DNA of 64,000 nucleotides, from the NCBI RefSeq assembly GCF_030915445.1, contig NZ_CP133264.1, positions 1,798,001 through 1,862,000 of the forward strand, written 5' to 3'. This document shows positions 26,619-35,943 of the stretch, in pieces (the stretch's first letter is position 1; each line of letters starts with the position of its first letter). Source of the DNA: Clostridium sp. OS1-26. GTDB taxonomy: Bacteria > Bacillota > Clostridia > Clostridiales > Clostridiaceae. The position numbers and the translations under genes are program-made. The notes under the pieces were generated by a model that was given only the letters and a program-made list of their open reading frames with translations, was not told the DNA's origin and searched no databases.

Positions 26619-28019
26619 ATGAATGCTTGCTGTAATACAAAAAATATTACGAAAAGAATTGGGAAAAAGGTTTTAAAACCTAGTTATTCTAATTTTCATC
26701 GTATGTATAATGTTCTAGGAATTTTTAAGCTAAGTTTTTTTGATAAAAAACATTTGGTAGATGCTATTAATATGGAAATCTACGAATTAAAAAGATCGAT
26801 GAATGATATAAACCATAAGAATGATAATTTAACTCAATTATTAACTGAAGCTATTAAAAATAATGAAAAGTTAATAATTGAATCAAATGAACAGATAAAA
26901 GAAAAATTAGAACATATATCTTTAATTGATAAACTTTTTGCTGAAAATAGAGAGCTAAGTAAATTATCAGATAGACTTACAAAAGAGAACAATACTCTAT
27001 CAGAATCTATAACTGAGCTTCATAAATCTTGTGATTACTTAGGAAGTATAGTAGAAAGTAAGAAAAATTATTATAATTCAGTATGGTATACAGGTTGGAT
27101 TGATTATTGGAAAAAATACTATATGGATAATTATGAAAATATAAATAATTTGACAAAACGTTTAAAAAGAAATCTTGATTTTGAAAGCTGCAAATTAATT
27201 GATCTAATTACTGAAAGAAACTTTTTAATATTACCAGAACAAAAATATACTAATTTATTTTTGTATGATCACATGGAATTATATACAGAAGAGGAAAAGG
27301 CTTTTGCAAAAAAAGAAATAGATTTTGAGATTGATAAGAATATATTTAAAAGCCCAGAAGATGTTATTATAGAGCCGTCAGTTTTCTACTATCATTGTGG
27401 ATTAAAACTGATGCCACCATCTATAACAGAATATATTAAAGGTAAAGATATTATTGATGGTGGAGCGTACTGGGGAGACTCTGCAGTAATATTTAATTTA
27501 TATGGACCAAAGTCAATACATTGTTTTGAGCCATATGACAAAAACTTTAATAAGCTTAAAGAAACTATTGAGCTAAATAACTTAAAAAATGTTATACCTT
27601 GCTTTATGGGATTAGGAGAAACAAGTAAAAGCAGCGTATTGTATCACTATGGTTTAGATAGTGGCGCTAATATGTTTAAAACGACTTTGGATATGGAAGA
27701 AAGTGAAAATGAAGAGAAATCAGATATCAAAATTATTGATATTGACAGCTATGTTGAAGAAAATAAATTAAATGTTGGTTATATAAAATTGGATATAGAA
27801 GGCAATGAATATGCTGCTATTCAAGGAGCAAAACAAACCATCGAAAGATACAAGCCTATTTTATCTATATCAATATATCATCAACCTACTGATTTTTTTG
27901 AAATTAAGCCATTGATAGAAAGCTGGAATTTAGATTATGAATTTACAATTCGTAAACTTGTAGGACACGATTTACTTACAGAAGTTATGCTTTTAGGATT
28001 CCCTAAGTCATTATCTTAG
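26619..28019 (+). CDS. Coiled-coil FkbM-family methyltransferase (probably the C-terminal part of the preceding gene)
   Basis: The 466-codon frame from ATG 26619 has a long coiled coil (about residues 50-145), then an FkbM-type SAM methyltransferase: I-I-D-G-G-A-Y-W-G-D-S-A-V (motif I), H-C-F-E-P-Y-D-K-N, and V-G-Y-I-K-L-D-I-E-G-N-E-Y-A-A-I-Q-G-A, the family signature. ATG 26619 has no ribosome binding site, and the frame is open without stops back to 26481, where one added T would connect it to the upstream GT2 domain. It is thus most likely the third module of a DUF4422-GT2-FkbM polypeptide. FkbM enzymes O-methylate sugars or other hydroxyl groups. The substrate here is probably a glycan residue. 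Confidence 0.78.
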   Translation: MNACCNTKNITKRIGKKVLKPSYSNFHRMYNVLGIFKLSFFDKKHLVDAINMEIYELKRSMNDINHKNDNLTQLLTEAIKNNEKLIIESNEQIKEKLEHISLIDKLFAENRELSKLSDRLTKENNTLSESITELHKSCDYLGSIVESKKNYYNSVWYTGWIDYWKKYYMDNYENINNLTKRLKRNLDFESCKLIDLITERNFLILPEQKYTNLFLYDHMELYTEEEKAFAKKEIDFEIDKNIFKSPEDVIIEPSVFYYHCGLKLMPPSITEYIKGKDIIDGGAYWGDSAVIFNLYGPKSIHCFEPYDKNFNKLKETIELNNLKNVIPCFMGLGETSKSSVLYHYGLDSGANMFKTTLDMEESENEEKSDIKIIDIDSYVEENKLNVGYIKLDIEGNEYAAIQGAKQTIERYKPILSISIYHQPTDFFEIKPLIESWNLDYEFTIRKLVGHDLLTEVMLLGFPKSLS

Positions 28020-28065
28020 AAGCTTAATTTAAAAACTATAAAACTTACAAAAAGGAGATAAAATT

Positions 28066-28845
28066 ATGAAAGTTGTAATATTAGCAGGTGGCTTTGGTAC
28101 AAGAATTAATGAAGAATCTCATTTAAGACCAAAACCAATGATAGAAATTGATAATATGCCTATACTATGGCATATTATGAAATCATATTCGTATTATGGA
28201 TTCAATGATTTTATTATTTGTTGTGGTTACAAAGCTTATGTGATTAAAGAATATTTTGCTCAATACTATTTACATCGTTCTGACATCACATACGATTTTG
28301 CAAATAATAATCAAACTGAAATACACAGCAATGTTGCTGAGCCTTGGAAAGTAACATTAGTCGATACAGGACTAAATACAATGACTGGTGGCCGTATTAA
28401 ACGTATTAAAGATTATATTGGAGACGAGCCTTTTATGTTAACTTATGGTGATGGTGTATGTGACATTAATATAAAAGAGTTAGTAGAATATCATAAGCAA
28501 CACGGAAGTCTTGCAACTATAACTGCAATTCAACCAGGTGGAAGATTTGGAGCATTGGAAATAGATGAAAAGAACAATATACGTGCTTTTGCTGAGAAAA
28601 GAAAAGAAGATGGTGGTTGGATAAATGGTGGCTTTATGGTTTTACAACCTGAGGTTATTGATTTAATTAAAGATGATACTACTGTATTTGAAAAAGAACC
28701 ACTAGAAACCTTGGCAAAAACTAATCAATTAAAAGCATATTACCATAATGGTTTTTGGCAATGTATGGATACATTGAGAGATAAAATGTATCTAGAGGAG
28801 CTAATAGCAAATGATAAAGCCCCTTGGAAAGTTTGGGAAAAATAA
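28066..28845 (+). CDS. rfbF: Glucose-1-phosphate cytidylyltransferase
   Basis: This is a 259-residue nucleotidyltransferase. The start M-K-V-V-I-L-A-G-G-F-G-T-R-I-N-E-E-S-H has the G-G-x-G-T-R loop and the E-E-S/T of RfbF proteins, followed by R-P-K-P-M-I-E-I. Later motifs include L-T-Y-G-D-G-V-C-D-I-N and N-G-G-F-M-V-L. It makes CDP-glucose from CTP and glucose-1-phosphate, the first step to CDP-linked deoxysugars. The ribosome binding site is AAAAAGGAG. The CDP-glucose dehydratase gene follows 25 bases later, so the two form a pathway operon. Confidence 0.93.
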   Translation: MKVVILAGGFGTRINEESHLRPKPMIEIDNMPILWHIMKSYSYYGFNDFIICCGYKAYVIKEYFAQYYLHRSDITYDFANNNQTEIHSNVAEPWKVTLVDTGLNTMTGGRIKRIKDYIGDEPFMLTYGDGVCDINIKELVEYHKQHGSLATITAIQPGGRFGALEIDEKNNIRAFAEKRKEDGGWINGGFMVLQPEVIDLIKDDTTVFEKEPLETLAKTNQLKAYYHNGFWQCMDTLRDKMYLEELIANDKAPWKVWEK

Positions 28846-28870
28846 TTAATATAAGAAAGTTGGAATACTA

Positions 28871-29923
28871 ATGGATTTATCTTTTTATAAAGGAAAAACT
28901 GTTTTTATTACAGGTCATACTGGGTTTAAAGGTTCTTGGATGTGTAAAGTATTAAATCAGCTTGGTGCAAAGGTTGTTGGATATTCATTAGAACCAAATA
29001 CAACTCCAAGTTTATTTGATCTAATTAATTTGGATAAAGAGATTACATCTATAATAGGTGACATACGTGATTTAGAAAAGCTAAAAGAGAGTATGATTAA
29101 GTGCAAACCTGATATTGCAATACATATGGCAGCACAACCTCTTGTAAGAGAATCATATATAGATCCCGTATACACTTATGAAGTAAATGTAATGGGAACC
29201 GTTAATTTTTTAGAAGCAGTTAGACATTGTAATAGTATAAAATCGGTGGTTAATGTAACTACAGATAAGGTATACAAAAACAATGAGTGGGAATGGGGTT
29301 ATAGAGAAAATGAAGTGTTAGATGGACACGATCCATACTCAAACTCTAAATCTTGTTCAGAACTTGTAACGAACTCTTATGTAAAATCATTTTTCTTACC
29401 GAATAATAATATCGCGATATCAACATGTAGAGCAGGTAATGTAATTGGTGGTGGAGATTTTTCAAAAGATAGAATTATACCAGATGCTGTTAGAGCAATG
29501 GAAAATAATACAGAAATCATAGTGAGAAATCCGTATTCAACTAGACCATATCAACATGTTTTAGAACCAGTTTTTGCTTACTTAATGATTGCACAAAGAC
29601 AATATGAGGATAAATCATTAGGTAGTGCATATAACGTAGGTCCTGACTACTGTGATTGTGTAACAACAGGTGAGCTAATGACACTGTTTTGTGAAAAGTG
29701 GGGCGGAACAGCAAATTGGAAAAACATCAGTGATTCTAACGCGCCACATGAGGCAGGCTTGTTAAAATTAGATTGCTCAAAAATAAAGCATGTGTTTAAG
29801 TGGGAGCCGCGTTGGAACATTGAGGATGCCATTGAAAAAACAGTTGTTTGGAGTAAAGCGTATATAAATGGTGAAGATCTAAATAATGTAATGAAACAAC
29901 AAATAAATGAGTTTTTATCATAA
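28871..29923 (+). CDS. rfbG: CDP-glucose 4,6-dehydratase
   Basis: This is a 350-residue extended SDR enzyme. T-V-F-I-T-G-H-T-G-F-K-G-S-W (residues about 10-23) is the NAD-binding glycine motif in its RfbG variant. Y-S-N-S-K near residue 160 (D-P-Y-S-N-S-K-S-C-S-E) supplies the catalytic Tyr/Lys. V-V-N-V-T-T-D-K-V-Y supplies the active-site Thr/Asp/Lys region. R-A-G-N-V-I-G-G-G-D follows. It converts CDP-glucose to CDP-4-keto-6-deoxyglucose. The length is normal. The ribosome binding site is weak (GAAAGTTGG), and coupling to rfbF is likely. The product probably feeds the reductase immediately downstream. Confidence 0.93.
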   Translation: MDLSFYKGKTVFITGHTGFKGSWMCKVLNQLGAKVVGYSLEPNTTPSLFDLINLDKEITSIIGDIRDLEKLKESMIKCKPDIAIHMAAQPLVRESYIDPVYTYEVNVMGTVNFLEAVRHCNSIKSVVNVTTDKVYKNNEWEWGYRENEVLDGHDPYSNSKSCSELVTNSYVKSFFLPNNNIAISTCRAGNVIGGGDFSKDRIIPDAVRAMENNTEIIVRNPYSTRPYQHVLEPVFAYLMIAQRQYEDKSLGSAYNVGPDYCDCVTTGELMTLFCEKWGGTANWKNISDSNAPHEAGLLKLDCSKIKHVFKWEPRWNIEDAIEKTVVWSKAYINGEDLNNVMKQQINEFLS

Positions 29924-29936
29924 TAAGAGGTGCATA

Positions 29937-30863
29937 ATGAAACAAGCAATAGTTACAGGGGCTAATGGTTTCATAGGAAGCGAAGTAGTAAAAGAACTGA
30001 TAAATAATAATATTTCTGTTATAGCATTACATAGACCTAATTCATTTGATAAAATACCAAAATCTGATTTAGTTCAATTGGTGGAATTAGATATAAATAA
30101 TATTTTAAAATTGAAGGATATTATAAAGGAACATAAACCAGATGTATTTTATCACTTTGCTTGGGAAGGTGTAACTGAGCCAGGCCGCAGTAATGCAGAA
30201 GTGCAATTAAGAAACATACAAAACACTGTAAACTGTGTTAAAGTAGCAAAAGAATTAGGATGTAAAAGGTTTATATGTTCTGGAAGCATAATGGAGAGAG
30301 AAACAATTGCCAGTACTTATGCGCAAGAAAGTAGACCAGGGATGGGATATATATATGGAGCAGGTAAATTTGCAGCACATTCAATAAGCAAATCTATTGC
30401 AGCTAACATTGGTATAGAGCATGTGTGGGGAGTAGTAACAAATACATATGGTGTAGGAGAGTTATCTTCACGATTTATTAATACAACTCTTCGTAAAATA
30501 ATAAAAAACGAACCTCTAAAATTTACAGCTGCAACACAAAACTATGATTTTATATATATTACAGACGTTGCCAAAGCTTTTTATTTGATTGGAGAAAAGG
30601 GATTGCCGTTTTGTGAGTATATTATAGGTAGTGGTGATGCAAAACCACTAAGGAAATTTATTGAAGAGCTTCAAGAAGAGTTATGTCCAAATGAAGATTT
30701 ATATTTTGGTGATATACCTTTTACTGGCGAAAATATACCTCTCTCAAGTTTTGATACTAGTGAATTAATTAAAGATACTGGTTTTATTCCTAATATTAGT
30801 TTTTCAGAAGGCGTGAGAAAGACTATGGATTGGTTAAAGTCTATTGACGATAACAAACTTTAA
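29937..30863 (+). CDS. NAD-dependent epimerase/dehydratase (CDP-sugar 4-ketoreductase-like)
   Basis: This is a 308-residue SDR protein from ATG 29937, chosen because AAGAGGTG lies just before it; an upstream in-frame start would overlap rfbG without a binding site. A-I-V-T-G-A-N-G-F-I-G-S-E is the nucleotide-binding motif. Near residue 137, Y-I-Y-G-A-G-K-F-A-A-H provides the catalytic Y-x-x-x-K. H-F-A-W-E-G-V-T is typical of CDP-abequose/CDP-deoxysugar reductases. Coming straight after rfbF and rfbG, it most likely reduces CDP-4-keto-6-deoxyglucose. No rfbH-type 3-dehydrase is present, so the product would keep its 3-hydroxyl. The exact sugar is not predictable. Confidence 0.8.
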   Translation: MKQAIVTGANGFIGSEVVKELINNNISVIALHRPNSFDKIPKSDLVQLVELDINNILKLKDIIKEHKPDVFYHFAWEGVTEPGRSNAEVQLRNIQNTVNCVKVAKELGCKRFICSGSIMERETIASTYAQESRPGMGYIYGAGKFAAHSISKSIAANIGIEHVWGVVTNTYGVGELSSRFINTTLRKIIKNEPLKFTAATQNYDFIYITDVAKAFYLIGEKGLPFCEYIIGSGDAKPLRKFIEELQEELCPNEDLYFGDIPFTGENIPLSSFDTSELIKDTGFIPNISFSEGVRKTMDWLKSIDDNKL

Positions 30864-30931
30864 AATATATTTTATTGTATATATAATAGTATAGAAAATA
30901 GAAGATGCTATAATATGTAGAAAGGTGAGTT

Positions 30932-32095
30932 ATGGAAGTTTTAGTTGTTGGTTGTGGTTTTGCAGGTAGTGTAATAGCTAGATTTTTAGCAGAAGAATGT
31001 AACAAGAAAGTCTTAATAGTAGATAAACGTGATCATATAGCAGGAAATATGTATGATTTTGTAGATGAAAATGGAATACTTGTTCAAAAATATGGACCTC
31101 ATATTTTTCATACTAATCAAAAGCACCTATATGATTATGTTATAAAATATGGTGAATGGAATGAGTACTATTTAAATTGCATGGCATATATGGAGGAACA
31201 ATTCACCCCTTCGCCATTCAATTTTGCAACAATTGATCAGTATTATACTGAAGACAATGCTGCTGAACTAAAGGAAAGAATTCTGAAATACTATAACAAT
31301 GCCGAGAAGGCTACTATATTAGAGCTTTTAGAGTGTAAAGATGAGATGATTAAGGAATATGCACAATTTTTATACGATAAAGATTATAGCCTATATACAG
31401 CAAAACAGTGGGGTATTTCACCAGATGAAATTGATAAAGAAGTATTAAGAAGAGTTCCGGTAGTATTCTCATATAAAACTGGATATTTTGATGATAAATA
31501 TCAGTGTATGCCTAAAAATGGTTTCACGTCATTTTTTAGCAAAATTCTTGAACATAAGAATATAGAAGTTAGGTTAAATACAAATGCTAAATCAATTATA
31601 GATATCAAAAATGATAAAATATATATAGATGGTAAAGAGACTACAGTGCCTGTTATATACAGTGGAGCTTTAGACGAACTTTTGGATTACGAATTTGGAT
31701 TGCTACCATATCGTTCATTACGTTTTGAATATATAACAAAGGACGTGGATAGCCATCAGCCAGCCCCAGTAGTTGCATACCCACAAGTATCTGACTTCAC
31801 TCGAATAACAGAGTATAAAAAATTAAATGTACAAAATCAACCAAAGGATAAGACTACAATTGCAGTAGAATATCCATTGAAATATACATTAGATTCTGAG
31901 TCAGAACCATATTATCCAATTCTTACAGAAGAAAATGTAAGACAATATAATTTATACTGGGAACAATTAAGCAAGATTGAAAACCTGTTTATATGTGGTA
32001 GATTAGCAGATTTTAAATACTATAATATGGATCAAATTCTAGATAGATCATTACAGGTATGTGAAGAGATTAAATCATATTTACAAAGAGTATAA
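30932..32095 (+). CDS. glf: UDP-galactopyranose mutase
   Basis: This is a 387-residue flavoprotein. V-L-V-V-G-C-G-F-A-G-S-V-I-A-R is the FAD-binding Rossmann motif, followed by V-D-K-R-D-H-I-A-G-N-M-Y-D and Y-G-P-H-I-F-H-T-N, all diagnostic of Glf. Later, Y-Q-C-M-P-K-N-G-F-T (substrate loop) and C-G-R-L-A-D-F-K-Y-Y-N-M-D (flavin end) are intact. It converts UDP-galactopyranose to UDP-galactofuranose, so the surface glycan probably contains Galf. The ribosome binding site is GAAAGGTGAG. It is the last gene of the run and is followed by a terminator. Confidence 0.95.
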   Translation: MEVLVVGCGFAGSVIARFLAEECNKKVLIVDKRDHIAGNMYDFVDENGILVQKYGPHIFHTNQKHLYDYVIKYGEWNEYYLNCMAYMEEQFTPSPFNFATIDQYYTEDNAAELKERILKYYNNAEKATILELLECKDEMIKEYAQFLYDKDYSLYTAKQWGISPDEIDKEVLRRVPVVFSYKTGYFDDKYQCMPKNGFTSFFSKILEHKNIEVRLNTNAKSIIDIKNDKIYIDGKETTVPVIYSGALDELLDYEFGLLPYRSLRFEYITKDVDSHQPAPVVAYPQVSDFTRITEYKKLNVQNQPKDKTTIAVEYPLKYTLDSESEPYYPILTEENVRQYNLYWEQLSKIENLFICGRLADFKYYNMDQILDRSLQVCEEIKSYLQRV

Positions 32096-32187
32096 TGAAA
32101 AAGTTATTTTTATAGTTTAGTATGCTAACGGTGGTGGAGACGCATATGTAGCAAGAAAAATAATTATGGTAAAAAGGACTAAAATAA

Positions 32188-32229
32188 AAATCCAGTAGGA
32201 AAGCTATCTTATTGCTTCCTACTGGATTT
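32188..32229 (+). terminator. Hairpin terminator closing the glycan locus
   Basis: AAATCCAGTAGGAA(A)GC (32188-32204) pairs with GCTTCCTACTGGATTT (32214-32229), followed by GTTTTATC. Confidence 0.82.
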
Positions 32230-32571
32230 GTTTTATCAAAAAGTTTTATTTAGTTGAAATAATAATTAAAATAAATTAAAATTAAATGTGAATATGAAAT
32301 GTGTAAAAAATAATCTTACTTTGTAGGAATATGTAGCATAATGAATTGTAATTAGATAAATTTGTATTTTTAAAACCACCAAGAAATTGTTAATGGAATG
32401 TTAATATTTGTGACACTAAACTGTAACAATGAGAAATTAAAGTTATATTGTGAATGTTATATAGAGTAAAAGATGACATATATGGAGTCTACAATAAAAA
32501 TTTTTTGAATATTAGAAATAAAACAATTAAGAAGAATCTTGACGAAAACCACTGTAGAATGGAGGTTTTTT
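32230..32571 (+). other. AT-rich leader region upstream of cysC
   Basis: This is a 340-base gap between the glycan locus terminator and cysC. It should contain the promoter of the sulfate activation genes. I looked for a SAM riboswitch, a T-box and paired -35/-10 boxes and found none I could support. Confidence 0.4.
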
Positions 32572-33165
32572 ATGACGCTGAATATTTTTTGGCATAATAA
32601 TAAAGTTACTTTCGAAGATAGGTGCAAAACTTATAAACAAAAAGGGATTGTACTATGGTTTACTGGTTTATCGGGAGCAGGGAAATCAACTATAGCAGCA
32701 GAACTTGAAAATAAGCTTGTGAGCTTGGGGAAAATAACATATATGATTGATGGAGACAATCTTCGCATGGGTCTTAATAAAGATCTTGGATTCTCTGAAG
32801 AAAGTAGATATGAGAATATAAGGCGTACTGCTGAAGTTGCGTCTTTGTTTAAGAATGCAGCAGTTATTACTTTAGTATCAGTTATATCTCCATATAGAAA
32901 AATGCGTGAAATGGCAAAGGAGATTATAGGAGATGCTGCTTTTGTTGATATATATGTAAAAGCTGATATCGAAACCTGCATAAATCGGGATCCGAAAGGA
33001 TTATATAAGAAGGCTATAAATGGAGAGATAGTTTCATTTACAGGAATTTCAGATAGATATGAAGAGCCAGAAAATCCTAAAGTTATAATTGATACAAATG
33101 AATTAGATTTGGGAAACTCAGTAAATGTTATAATGGAATACTTAGCAAATAATAAATATATATAA
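32572..33165 (+). CDS. cysC: Adenylyl-sulfate (APS) kinase
   Basis: This is a 197-residue enzyme from ATG 32572 (AATGGAGG at the right distance; an earlier in-frame ATG has no binding site). G-L-S-G-A-G-K-S-T (residues about 32-40) is an intact P-loop. I-D-G-D-N-L-R-M-G-L-N-K-D-L-G-F-S and R-Y-E-N-I-R-R are the APS-binding and lid motifs of CysC. It phosphorylates APS to PAPS, the donor used by sulfotransferases and by PAPS reductase. The sulfate adenylyltransferase subunits follow directly (cysD 24 bases later), so the three genes together turn sulfate into PAPS. Confidence 0.93.
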   Translation: MTLNIFWHNNKVTFEDRCKTYKQKGIVLWFTGLSGAGKSTIAAELENKLVSLGKITYMIDGDNLRMGLNKDLGFSEESRYENIRRTAEVASLFKNAAVITLVSVISPYRKMREMAKEIIGDAAFVDIYVKADIETCINRDPKGLYKKAINGEIVSFTGISDRYEEPENPKVIIDTNELDLGNSVNVIMEYLANNKYI

Positions 33166-33189
33166 TTTGTAGTTTGAAAGGCGGATAAC

Positions 33190-34070
33190 ATGGATTACCT
33201 TGACAAGTTAGAAAATAAAAGTATCTATATTTTACGAGAAGCATATAGCGAATTTAAGAGCTTAAGTATGTTATGGTCTATTGGAAAGGATAGTACAGTC
33301 TTATTATGGCTTGCAAGAAAAGCTTTTTTGGACATGTTCCTTTTCCGCTTGTACATATAGATACTCATTATAAAATTTCAGAGATGATAGAATATAGAGA
33401 TAGATTAGCTAAAGAATGGAAGCTTAATATGATTGTTGGATGTAACGAAGAAGCTTTAAAAAAGAAACTTACGTATCCTGATGGAAACGCTAATCGTATT
33501 GAGTGCTGCAGGGAATTAAAAACTGATGCATTGAAAAATACTTTAAACGGAACATGGCCTAGATATAGACTTAATCATGATACGGGTAAATATGAGATTG
33601 ATAAAAATAATGAGGCTTATACAGGAGTAATTGTAGGAGTTCGTGCTGATGAGGAAGGAAGCCGTTCAAAGGAGAGATATTTTTCACCAAGAGATAGAAA
33701 TAATGACTGGGATGTAGGGGATCAACCTCCTGAGTTTTGGAATCAATATAAAACAGAAGTTGCACCAGGAACTCATGTGCGTATTCATCCTCTCCTTGAT
33801 TGGACAGAGCTGAATATATGGGAATACATATATAGGGAAAATATACCTACAGTTTCCTTATACTATAATCAAGGCGATGGAATTAGATATCGTTCACTAG
33901 GATGTGCCCCTTGTACAGCACCAATAAAATCTGATTCAAGAAATGTAAAGGAAATAATTGAAGAACTTAGAGTAGGAAAGCTTGCCAATATAGCAGAAAG
34001 ATCAGGGAGAGCACAGGATAAAGAAGATGGCGGTGGTCTAGAATCTTTAAGACGAGATGGCTACATGTAG
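33190..34070 (+). CDS. cysD: Sulfate adenylyltransferase subunit 2, interrupted by a frameshift
   Basis: Starting at ATG 33190 (GAAAGGCGG before it), the frame encodes [19 protein letters not shown] and [17 protein letters not shown], the PP-loop motif (S-x-G-K-D-S) of CysD. It breaks at the T6 run 33324-33329; seven Ts read GCT TTT TTT GGA CAT GTT and continue [14 protein letters not shown]. The rest is complete, including R-S-L-G-C-A-P-C-T and the C-terminal R-A-Q-D-K-E-D-G-G. The restored length of about 294 residues is normal. The indel is most likely a base-calling error, because the downstream sequence is fully conserved. It forms ATP sulfurylase with CysN. Confidence 0.92.
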
Positions 34071-34088
34071 ATTGGAAGGTGATATAGA

Positions 34089-35891
34089 ATGAGTAACAGC
34101 AATAACATTCAGCGAATGCCTGTTGTAATAGTTGGTCACGTTGACCATGGGAAAAGCACGATAATTGGCAGATTGATGGCAGATACTAATTCACTTCCTG
34201 AAGGGAAGCTAGATCAAGTAAAGGAAACCTGCAAGAGAAATTCTAAACCTTTCGAATATGCATTTCTCCTTGATGCTTTAAAGGATGAACAGGCACAGGG
34301 AATCACTATAGATACAGCAAGATGCTTTTTTAAGTCGGAAAAAAGGCAGTATATAATTATTGATGCTCCTGGACATGTTGAGTTCTTAAAGAATATGGTT
34401 ACTGGTGCATCAAATGCAGAGGCTGCACTATTAGTTGTTGATGCAAACGAAGGAATTCAGGAGAATACAAGAAGACATGGATTTTTATTATCTATGCTAG
34501 GTATCAAGCAGATAGCTATTGTAATTAATAAGATGGATCTTGTAAATTATGATAAAACTGTATATGACACTTTAGTTGAACAGTATAAAGCTTTTTTATC
34601 AAAAATTAATCTTGAGGCTGAGAGCTTTATTCCTGTAAGTGGTTTTAATGGGGATAATGTAGCTTTTAAAAGCAGCAATATGCCTTGGTACGATGGAAAA
34701 ACGGTTTTAGAGACACTTGATGAATTTGATACAATAGGGCAGCTAGAGGATAAACCTTTTCGTATGTATGTTCAAGATGTGTATAAATTTACGGCTAATG
34801 GTGATGATAGAAGAATTGTTGCAGGTACAGTGGAGACAGGTGAATTACATATAGATGATGAAATAGAATTTTATCCTTCAGGTAAAAGGAGCAGGGTAAA
34901 GTCTTTTGAAAATCTTAATCTAGATTATATGGAGGAGGTTAAAGCTGGATATGCTATAGGATTTACCCTTGAAGAACAAATTTATATAAAGCGTGGGGAA
35001 ATTGTGACTAAAGCAGATGAACTAAAACCTTTTGTTTCAACTCATTTTAGAGCGAATATATTCTGGTTAGGTAAATCACCACTGGAAAAAAATAAAAAAT
35101 ATTTATTGAAAATTGGCACTACTAAAGTTGGTGTATATTTAGAAGAAATTTTAAAAGTAATGGATGCATCAGAATTATCAGTTTCAAAGAAAGATATAGT
35201 AGAAAGACATGAAGTATCTGAATGTATATTTAGAGCTGATAAGGCTATTTCTTTTGACTTAGTTCACGATATTCCAGAAACCTCAAGATTTATTATTGTA
35301 GACAATTATGATATTTCAGGTGGAGGAATAATATTAGAGTCATTGAACGACGAGCAAGAGTGGATTAGAAGTACTGTAAGAATAAGAAACAGAAAATGGA
35401 TTGCAAGCAGTATTACCTCAGAAGAAAGAACTGAGCGATATAATCAAAAGCCCTGTGTTGTATTTATAACAGGAGAAAGTAGTGCTCCAAGAAAGGAATA
35501 TGCAAAGGCTTTGGAGAGAAAGCTCTTTGAAGAAGGTAAGTTTGTTTACTATTTAGGTATGGGAAATATACGATATGGAATGGATGCTGATGTTGTTGAA
35601 AATTCACATAATCCTCATGAACATATAAGAAGACTAGCGGAAACCTGTAATCTTTTAATGGATGCTGGACTTGTTGTTATTGTAAGTGCTAAAGAATTAT
35701 GCAAAACTGAGTTGGAAGTAATAAATGCATCTATAGACAGCGAAAGAATAATATCAGTCTGGATTGGTGAGCAGCTAGCAAAAGATGTTAGATATGACTT
35801 AGTGTTTAAGGAGGATGTGACTAAAAGTGAATTTTTATCAAGCATAAAAAATGTATTGCAGCAGCGCAATATAATTTACAAAACTTATTAG
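34089..35891 (+). CDS. cysN: Sulfate adenylyltransferase subunit 1 with degenerate APS kinase domain
   Basis: This is a 600-residue protein. Residues 1 to about 435 are the CysN GTPase: [10 protein letters not shown] (G1), G-I-T-I-D-T-A-R (G2), D-A-P-G-H-V-E-F (G3) and N-K-M-D-L (G4). Residues about 455-600 match the CysC-like domain of CysNC fusions ([18 protein letters not shown]), but its P-loop reads G-E-S-S-A-P-R-K-E where G-x-x-G-x-G-K-S/T is needed. Kinase activity is therefore unlikely, and the separate cysC gene upstream is the expected source of PAPS. It starts 18 bases after cysD with GGAAGGTGA. GTP hydrolysis by CysN drives APS formation by CysD. Confidence 0.92.
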   Translation: MSNSNNIQRMPVVIVGHVDHGKSTIIGRLMADTNSLPEGKLDQVKETCKRNSKPFEYAFLLDALKDEQAQGITIDTARCFFKSEKRQYIIIDAPGHVEFLKNMVTGASNAEAALLVVDANEGIQENTRRHGFLLSMLGIKQIAIVINKMDLVNYDKTVYDTLVEQYKAFLSKINLEAESFIPVSGFNGDNVAFKSSNMPWYDGKTVLETLDEFDTIGQLEDKPFRMYVQDVYKFTANGDDRRIVAGTVETGELHIDDEIEFYPSGKRSRVKSFENLNLDYMEEVKAGYAIGFTLEEQIYIKRGEIVTKADELKPFVSTHFRANIFWLGKSPLEKNKKYLLKIGTTKVGVYLEEILKVMDASELSVSKKDIVERHEVSECIFRADKAISFDLVHDIPETSRFIIVDNYDISGGGIILESLNDEQEWIRSTVRIRNRKWIASSITSEERTERYNQKPCVVFITGESSAPRKEYAKALERKLFEEGKFVYYLGMGNIRYGMDADVVENSHNPHEHIRRLAETCNLLMDAGLVVIVSAKELCKTELEVINASIDSERIISVWIGEQLAKDVRYDLVFKEDVTKSEFLSSIKNVLQQRNIIYKTY

Positions 35892-35943
35892 AATTTTATG
35901 TTATTTAAAAATACTATTATTAGTTTTTGGAGGATAAATATTT

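Noticed and set aside
26619..28019. FkbM methyltransferase as an independent gene
   Set aside because: There is no ribosome binding site at its first ATG, and the frame is open upstream to a homopolymer where one base joins it to the GT2 gene. It is listed separately only because the join is unproven.
32230..32571. SAM riboswitch or T-box before cysC
   Set aside because: No specifier-type stem, T-box sequence or S-box core could be found.
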